Below are positions 45,536 through 49,236 of a DNA stretch of 49,236 bases, piece after piece; the stretch's first letter is position 1; each line of letters starts with the position of its first letter. This stretch comes from Meiothermus sp. Pnk-1. Its GTDB lineage: Bacteria; Deinococcota; Deinococci; Deinococcales; Thermaceae. The DNA lies in assembly GCF_003226535.1 (NCBI RefSeq), contig NZ_QKOB01000015.1:1-49236 (forward strand), read 5' to 3'. The position numbers were made by a program, and so were the translations under genes. Under the pieces are notes generated by a model. That model saw only the letters and a program-made list of their open reading frames with translations. It ran no database searches and was not told where the DNA came from.

Positions 45536-46174
45536 CTACCGCGGCAGGCCCACGGTGCTGGTTTGGTAGGGGCTGCACAGCTGAGGTCCGCAGACCCTGG
45601 CGCTGACCTCGAGGGCGTATACCTCGTCGCGGTTGTTGACCAGGTCGTTGATCGCGGTGTTGACCTGGGCGTAGAGCCCGCTGGTGGTCTTGTCCAGGCC
45701 TATGGCGGGGATCGGGAGGCCCAGATAATTGCCCAAAGCCGCCGGGGCCAGCGAGAGCACTACCTTGAAAGTGCCCTCGAGGATGCGGCCTGTTACCCGG
45801 AAGAAGTTGCGATCCGGCACATACACCGGGAAGCTCGCGGTGGCTGGGGTATTGGGGCTTAAGGGGGCTTCGCCTTTGATCTCGCGGGTTTTGTTCTCGT
45901 AACGGGGGGAGAGGAGGTTTCCCACCGGGGTGCGGTAGAAGAGGGTCACGGTGTACTCGGCCCGTACCGCGTCGCGGGCCACCGTCGGGTAGACCACCAG
46001 GGTGCAGACGTTGGACCCGTACTCGAGCAGGGGTCCCGGACGGTTGGACTCGCCTACGCAAGCCACGTTGAGCCGCGGGGCCTGGGCGTAGGCGCTCAAG
46101 TACTCGGGGTCGGTGTTGAGGGTGCGCGGGGCGCAGGCCACCAAAAGCAGCATCCCGGCCAGCAGCTTTTTCAT
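45536..46174 (-). CDS. Putative lipoprotein of unknown function
   Basis: The 212-residue protein starts MKKLLAGMLLLVACAP with lipobox LVAC (Cys14), so it is predicted to be lipid-anchored. The rest, predicted mainly beta, contains YTVTLFYRTPVGNLLSPRYENKT and FPVYVPDRNFFRVTGRILEGTFKVVLSLAP, with four further Cys. No family recognised. TATGGT lies 6 nt before the ATG, again leaderless. The leuS 3' hairpin follows upstream. Confidence 0.78.
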   Translation of the reverse strand: MKKLLAGMLLLVACAPRTLNTDPEYLSAYAQAPRLNVACVGESNRPGPLLEYGSNVCTLVVYPTVARDAVRAEYTVTLFYRTPVGNLLSPRYENKTREIKGEAPLSPNTPATASFPVYVPDRNFFRVTGRILEGTFKVVLSLAPAALGNYLGLPIPAIGLDKTTSGLYAQVNTAINDLVNNRDEVYALEVSARVCGPQLCSPYQTSTVGLPR

Positions 46175-46210
46175 GTTTTCACCATAACGTACCCGCCTGA
46201 GTAGTGGATT

Positions 46211-46238
46211 ACCCCCCTCGTGCAGTACCGAGGGGGGT
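46211..46238 (-). terminator. leuS downstream hairpin
   Basis: ACCCCCCTCG (46211-46220) and CGAGGGGGGT (46229-46238) form a perfect 10-bp stem with an 8-nt loop, 15 nt after the leuS stop. There is no T-tract, so termination is inferred. Confidence 0.6.
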
Positions 46239-46252
46239 CAAGGCAAGGGCGG

Positions 46253-48871
46253 TCAGCGCACCACGATGTTCAGCAGCTTCCCCGGCACGTAGATCTCCTT
46301 CACCACCTGTTTGCCCTCGAGGTGGGCTTGCACGTTGGGAATCTCGCGGGCGATACGCCGGATCTCGTCCTCGCTGGCCTCGGCGGGGACGGTGACCCTG
46401 CCGCGCACCCTGCCCGAGACCTGCACCACCAGCTCGAAGGCCTCGGCCACCAGGGCCTCTTCGTCCACGGCGGGCCAGCGGGCCGCGAAAACCGAGGTGT
46501 CGTGGAACCGGTGCCACAGCTCCTCGGCGAGGTGAGGGGCGAAGGGAGCCAGGAGCTGGATGTAGTGGAGCGTGGCCAGGCGAAACACCGGGGAGACCGG
46601 GTTTTCCTTGCGGTAGTCGTACATCGCGTTCAAAAGCTCCATCAAGGCGGCCACGGCGGTGTTGAAGCGCAGGGCCTCGATGTCCTCGCCCACCTTTTTG
46701 ATGGTCTGGTGCAGCTTCTGGTAGAGGGCTTTGTCGGCGGCACCCAGGGCCTTGGGGTCATGGAGGTCGCCCTGGGCCTTGAGTTCGGTCAGGTTCTCGA
46801 CCACCAAGCGCCAGACCCGGTTGAGGTAGCGCCAAGCCCCCTGCACGCCCTCCTCGGTCCAGATCATCTCGTTCTCGGGTGGGGCGGCGAAGAGGATGGT
46901 GATGCGGGCGATGTCGGCGCCCTGCTCCTTCACGAAGGGGCCCACCATCACCCCGTTGCCCAGGCTCTTGGACATGGTGGCGGGCTTCCAGAAGTGGAGG
47001 CTGCCGTCGTCGTGGGGGCGCAGCTCGGCCCCGCTCTTCCTGACCTCTTCCAGGCTGAGGGTCTCGGGGAGGTCCAGCTTGGCCCGGCGCTCGGAGGTCA
47101 GGAAGCGGACCTCCTGGCCCTTCACCTCTACCGGGCCCACGTCGGTCCAGCCCTGCACCATGCCCTGGGTGAAGAGGCCCTCGAAGGGTTCTTCGACCTC
47201 CACCATGCCGATGTCGTGCAGGAACTTGGTGAAAAAGCGCGAGTAGAGCAGGTGCAAGATGGCGTGCTCCACCCCGCCGATGTACTGGTCTACCGGCATC
47301 CAGAAGTTGGCCCGCTCGGGGTCGAAGGGCAGCTGCGCGTTGTGGGGGTCGGCGTAGCGCAGGAAGTACCACGACGAGTCAAAAAACGTATCCATGGTGT
47401 CGGTGTCGCGCCGGGCCTGGCCGCCGCACTTGGGGCAGTCCACCTCATAGAACTCGGGGTGGGCGGCCAGCGGGCTCTTGCCCTTAGGCCTTATGTCCTC
47501 CACGTCCTTGAGCGTGGGGAGCACCACCGGCAGCTGCTCGTAGGGCACCGGGACGATGCCGCAGCGATCGCAGTGGATCATGGGGATGGGGGTGCCCCAG
47601 TAACGCTGGCGGCTGATGAGCCAGTCGCGCAGGCGGTAGTTGACCTTGCGCTCCCCGATGCCCTTCTCCTCCATCCACTCGATGATCTTCTGCTTGGCTT
47701 CCTCGACTGAGAGCCCGTTGAGGAAGCCGGAGTTGATGGCCGGGCCGTCCTCGGTGTAGGCCTGGCCCTGCCAGCCGGCGGGGGGCTCGACGGTGCGGAT
47801 GATCTCGAGCCCAAACTTCTCGGCAAACTCCCAGTCGCGCTGGTCCTGCCCCGGCACCCCCATGATCGCCCCGGTGCCGTAGCCCGCGAGCACGTAGTCG
47901 GCGACCCAGATGGGAATTTCCTTGCCGCTCGCCGGGTTGATGGCGTAGGCCCCGGTCCACACCCCGCTCTTCTCGCGGTCCTCGCGCTGGCGCTCGACCT
48001 CGCTCTTCATCTTGGCCGCGGCCACGTAGGCTTCCACCACCTCCTTCTGCTCGGGGGTGGTGATCCGGGCCACCAGTTCGTGCTCGGGGGCCAGCACCAT
48101 GAAGGTGGCCCCGAAGATGGTGTCGGGGCGGGTGGAGAAGACCCGGATCTTGGCGTCGTGGCCCTTGACCGAGAAGTCGAACTCGGCCCCGGTGCTCTTG
48201 CCGATCCAGGCCCGCTGCATGGCCTTGACCTTCTCGGGCCAGCGCGGGAGCTTGTCGAGGTCGGCCAAGAGCCGCTCGGCGTAGTCGGTGATCTTGAGGT
48301 ACCACTGCTCGAGCTCGCGCTTCTCGACCAAGGCCCCGCTGCGCCAGCCGCGCCCGTCGATGACCTGCTCGTTGGCCAGCACGCTCTGCTCGACCGGGTC
48401 CCAGTTGACCAGGCTCTTCTTGCGGTAGGCCAGGCCTCGCTCGTACATCTTGAGGAAGATCCACTGGTTCCACTTGTAGTACTCGGGGGTGCAGGTGGTG
48501 ACCTCGCGGCTCCAGTCGTACTGGATGCCCATGAGGGCCAGCGACTCCTTCGACTGCCGGATGTTGCCATAGGTCCAGTCGGCGGGGCTCACGCCGTACT
48601 TCAAGGCCGCGTTCTCGGCGGGCAGGCCGAAGGCATCCCAGCCGAAGGGGTGCAAGACCGAGTAGCCCTGCTGGGTGCGCCATCGGGCCAGCACGTCGCC
48701 CATGGTGTAGTTCTTGAGGTGGCCCATGTGCAAGTCGCCCGAGGGATAGGGGAACATCACCAAGACGTACGACTTTTTCTCGCCGCCTTCGGTTGCTTTG
48801 AGCAGCCCGATTTCCTGCCAGTACTTCTGCCACTTGGGCTCGAGTTCGTGGGGGTTGTATTTGTCGCTCAT
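46253..48871 (-). CDS. leuS: Leucine--tRNA ligase
   Basis: This class I synthetase charges tRNA-Leu. The 872-residue protein has the HIGH-type motif [15 protein letters not shown] (about residues 37-51), the CP1 editing domain with the TRPDT region [16 protein letters not shown], and the KMSKS motif [11 protein letters not shown]. The C-terminal anticodon-binding domain ends [13 protein letters not shown]-like. A zinc-type knuckle DRCG...CPKCGG is in the central part. The ATG at 48871 has GGAGAGA upstream. Its leader contains a predicted Leu attenuator. Confidence 0.97.
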   Translation of the reverse strand: MSDKYNPHELEPKWQKYWQEIGLLKATEGGEKKSYVLVMFPYPSGDLHMGHLKNYTMGDVLARWRTQQGYSVLHPFGWDAFGLPAENAALKYGVSPADWTYGNIRQSKESLALMGIQYDWSREVTTCTPEYYKWNQWIFLKMYERGLAYRKKSLVNWDPVEQSVLANEQVIDGRGWRSGALVEKRELEQWYLKITDYAERLLADLDKLPRWPEKVKAMQRAWIGKSTGAEFDFSVKGHDAKIRVFSTRPDTIFGATFMVLAPEHELVARITTPEQKEVVEAYVAAAKMKSEVERQREDREKSGVWTGAYAINPASGKEIPIWVADYVLAGYGTGAIMGVPGQDQRDWEFAEKFGLEIIRTVEPPAGWQGQAYTEDGPAINSGFLNGLSVEEAKQKIIEWMEEKGIGERKVNYRLRDWLISRQRYWGTPIPMIHCDRCGIVPVPYEQLPVVLPTLKDVEDIRPKGKSPLAAHPEFYEVDCPKCGGQARRDTDTMDTFFDSSWYFLRYADPHNAQLPFDPERANFWMPVDQYIGGVEHAILHLLYSRFFTKFLHDIGMVEVEEPFEGLFTQGMVQGWTDVGPVEVKGQEVRFLTSERRAKLDLPETLSLEEVRKSGAELRPHDDGSLHFWKPATMSKSLGNGVMVGPFVKEQGADIARITILFAAPPENEMIWTEEGVQGAWRYLNRVWRLVVENLTELKAQGDLHDPKALGAADKALYQKLHQTIKKVGEDIEALRFNTAVAALMELLNAMYDYRKENPVSPVFRLATLHYIQLLAPFAPHLAEELWHRFHDTSVFAARWPAVDEEALVAEAFELVVQVSGRVRGRVTVPAEASEDEIRRIAREIPNVQAHLEGKQVVKEIYVPGKLLNIVVR

Positions 48872-48931
48872 GAGTCTCTCCAGACGGCTCTAGCGAGTCA
48901 TTCTATGGGAAGGTGTGGGGGCCGCGGGAGT

Positions 48932-48986
48932 AAAAAACCCCCTACGCGGGCGTAGGGGGAGCTTCCCGAACCCGCGGGCTCCCCTA
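48932..48986 (-). promoter_or_regulatory. leuS attenuator (mutually exclusive antiterminator and terminator)
   Basis: On the minus-strand RNA, TAGGGGAGC (48978-48986) can pair with GCTCCCCCTA (48953-48962; one bulged C), with a further CCG/CGG inside. The terminator pairs CCCCCTACG (48951-48959) with CGTAGGGGG (48938-48946): 9 bp, a 4-nt loop, then six T (48932-48937). The antiterminator 3' arm and the terminator 5' arm share 48953-48959, so they exclude each other. The antiterminator 5' arm starts at the first base of the leader-peptide stop codon. Leu starvation would stall the ribosome 4-10 codons into the leader and leave this arm free. The terminator is canonical. Confidence 0.85.
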
Positions 48987-49016
48987 GCCTAGCGCTAGGC
49001 GCTTCACAAACCTCAT
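48984..49016 (-). CDS. Predicted leuS leader peptide with two CTA Leu codons
   Basis: Ten codons plus TAG read MRFVKRLALG. Codons 7 and 9 are both CTA, a Leu codon that appears uncommon in the genes of this window, where CTC, CTG and TTG dominate. A TATCAT box (49023-49028) ends 6 nt before the ATG, matching the leaderless pattern of many genes here. The stop codon lies in the antiterminator arm. Too short for family comparison; the call rests on position, codons and hairpin geometry. Confidence 0.78.
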   Translation of the reverse strand: MRFVKRLALG

Positions 49017-49022
49017 GAGCCC

Positions 49023-49051
49023 ATGATAACACGGTTTTGTGCACGAGAAAA
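49023..49051 (-). promoter_or_regulatory. leuS promoter
   Basis: TATCAT (49023-49028) is a fair -10 box, 6 nt before the leader ATG. The -35 region at 17-bp spacing (49046-49051) reads TTTTCT, a poor match. The probable insertion-sequence end begins about 15-20 bp further upstream and may have changed the promoter. Confidence 0.55.
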
Positions 49052-49065
49052 AAATAGCCGCGGGT

Positions 49066-49236
49066 GGGGTGTGTCCTGAAAATAGGCAAACAGCCTAAAC
49101 TGTTGGAATGAGCGAAATACGGGAACGGATGCATCAGTTGGTGGATGAGTACGAGCGGCTGGGAGAGGGGAAGAATATAGCCGAGCAGGAGTTGCTGGTG
49201 ATTGAGTTTGGCAAACAGATCCAGCGGCTGATGATG
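49066..49236 (+). mobile_element. Probable left end of an insertion sequence
   Basis: From about 49066 base composition becomes AT-richer. The stretch GGGGTGTGTCCTGAAAATAG looks like an IS terminal repeat, followed by TAGGC-AAACA-GCCTA (49083-49097) and a short ORF start. The right end is outside the window, so neither the partner repeat nor a target duplication can be checked. Confidence 0.4.
49108..49236 (+). CDS. Truncated ORF at the window edge, probable transposase N-terminus
   Basis: The ORF reads from ATG 49108 to the end without a stop: 43 codons beginning MSEIRERMHQLVDEYERLG. The sequence is helical, charged and continues ELLVIEFGKQIQRLMM. The N-terminus and the short distance from a repeat-like end suggest a transposase, perhaps of an ISKra4-like element, but this is not proven. 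An unrelated small protein is possible. Confidence 0.45.
   Translation, partial: MSEIRERMHQLVDEYERLGEGKNIAEQELLVIEFGKQIQRLMM

Noticed and set aside
46220-47710. 496-codon plus-strand ORF opposite leuS
   Set aside because: Shadow of leuS; His/Gly/Leu-rich, no ribosome site.

Overview
The window looks like chromosome of a thermophile of the Deinococcus-Thermus group, most likely Meiothermus (or the closely related Allomeiothermus). The grounds are Thermus-like versions of PheST, GroESL, CarD and PfkA, GC-rich codons with many CTCGAG hexamers, and many genes whose -10 box lies only 6-7 nt before the start codon (leaderless transcripts). The genus is inferred from family resemblance; no database search was possible.

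Layout: 1-1640, a 16S rRNA gene on the minus strand with a clear promoter. 1749-4218, plus-strand rsmI, pfkA, msrA. 4265-8635, minus-strand cvpA-like gene, pheT and pheS, with a repeat-rich element between pheS and pheT and a phenylalanine leader-peptide attenuator before pheS. 9043-10155, a secreted TPR protein. 10212-12836, dnaB interrupted in frame by a 428-residue intein. 13038-13216, tRNA-Asn with its own promoter and terminator. 13292-14340, carD and a TetR regulator. 14616-17192, DUF2227-like protein, P1-family peptidase, MFS transporter. 17211-19817, tsaE and groES-groEL with a CIRCE-like operator. 19827-24296, SpoU methyltransferase, type II pantothenate-kinase-like protein, small acidic protein, and a GNAT/acyl-CoA-synthetase fusion. 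24360-27661, pgi, then a GntR regulator overlapping ACC deaminase. 27812-29113, unknown gene and menG. 29233-32050, two permeases of a nucleoside/sugar-type ABC importer. 32160-34850, membrane protein, cytochrome P450, trans-aconitate-type methyltransferase. 34847-38036, a tight minus-strand cluster: phosphoesterase, holB, ricT, unknown gene, NUDIX. 38100-41961, PHO-box-like repeat and pstSCAB. 42009-46174, DJ-1-like, GNAT, ychF, ModE-like regulator, MerR regulator, lipoprotein. 46253-49028, leuS with a leucine leader-peptide attenuator. 49066-end, probable left end of an insertion sequence with a truncated ORF.

Most content is housekeeping: translation (16S, rsmI, pheST, leuS, tRNA-Asn, tsaE, ychF), replication (dnaB, holB), folding (groESL), central carbon (pfkA, pgi), respiration (menG) and phosphate uptake (pst). 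The most striking signal is that both aminoacyl-tRNA synthetase transcription units carry the same compact device. A leaderless micro-ORF of 8-10 codons contains codons for the cognate amino acid (Phe-Phe, or two CTA Leu). Its TAG stop codon lies in the 5' arm of an antiterminator hairpin, and the 3' arm of that hairpin overlaps the 5' arm of a terminator. This fits ribosome-mediated attenuation and was read directly from the sequence. Whether it works in the cell is inference.
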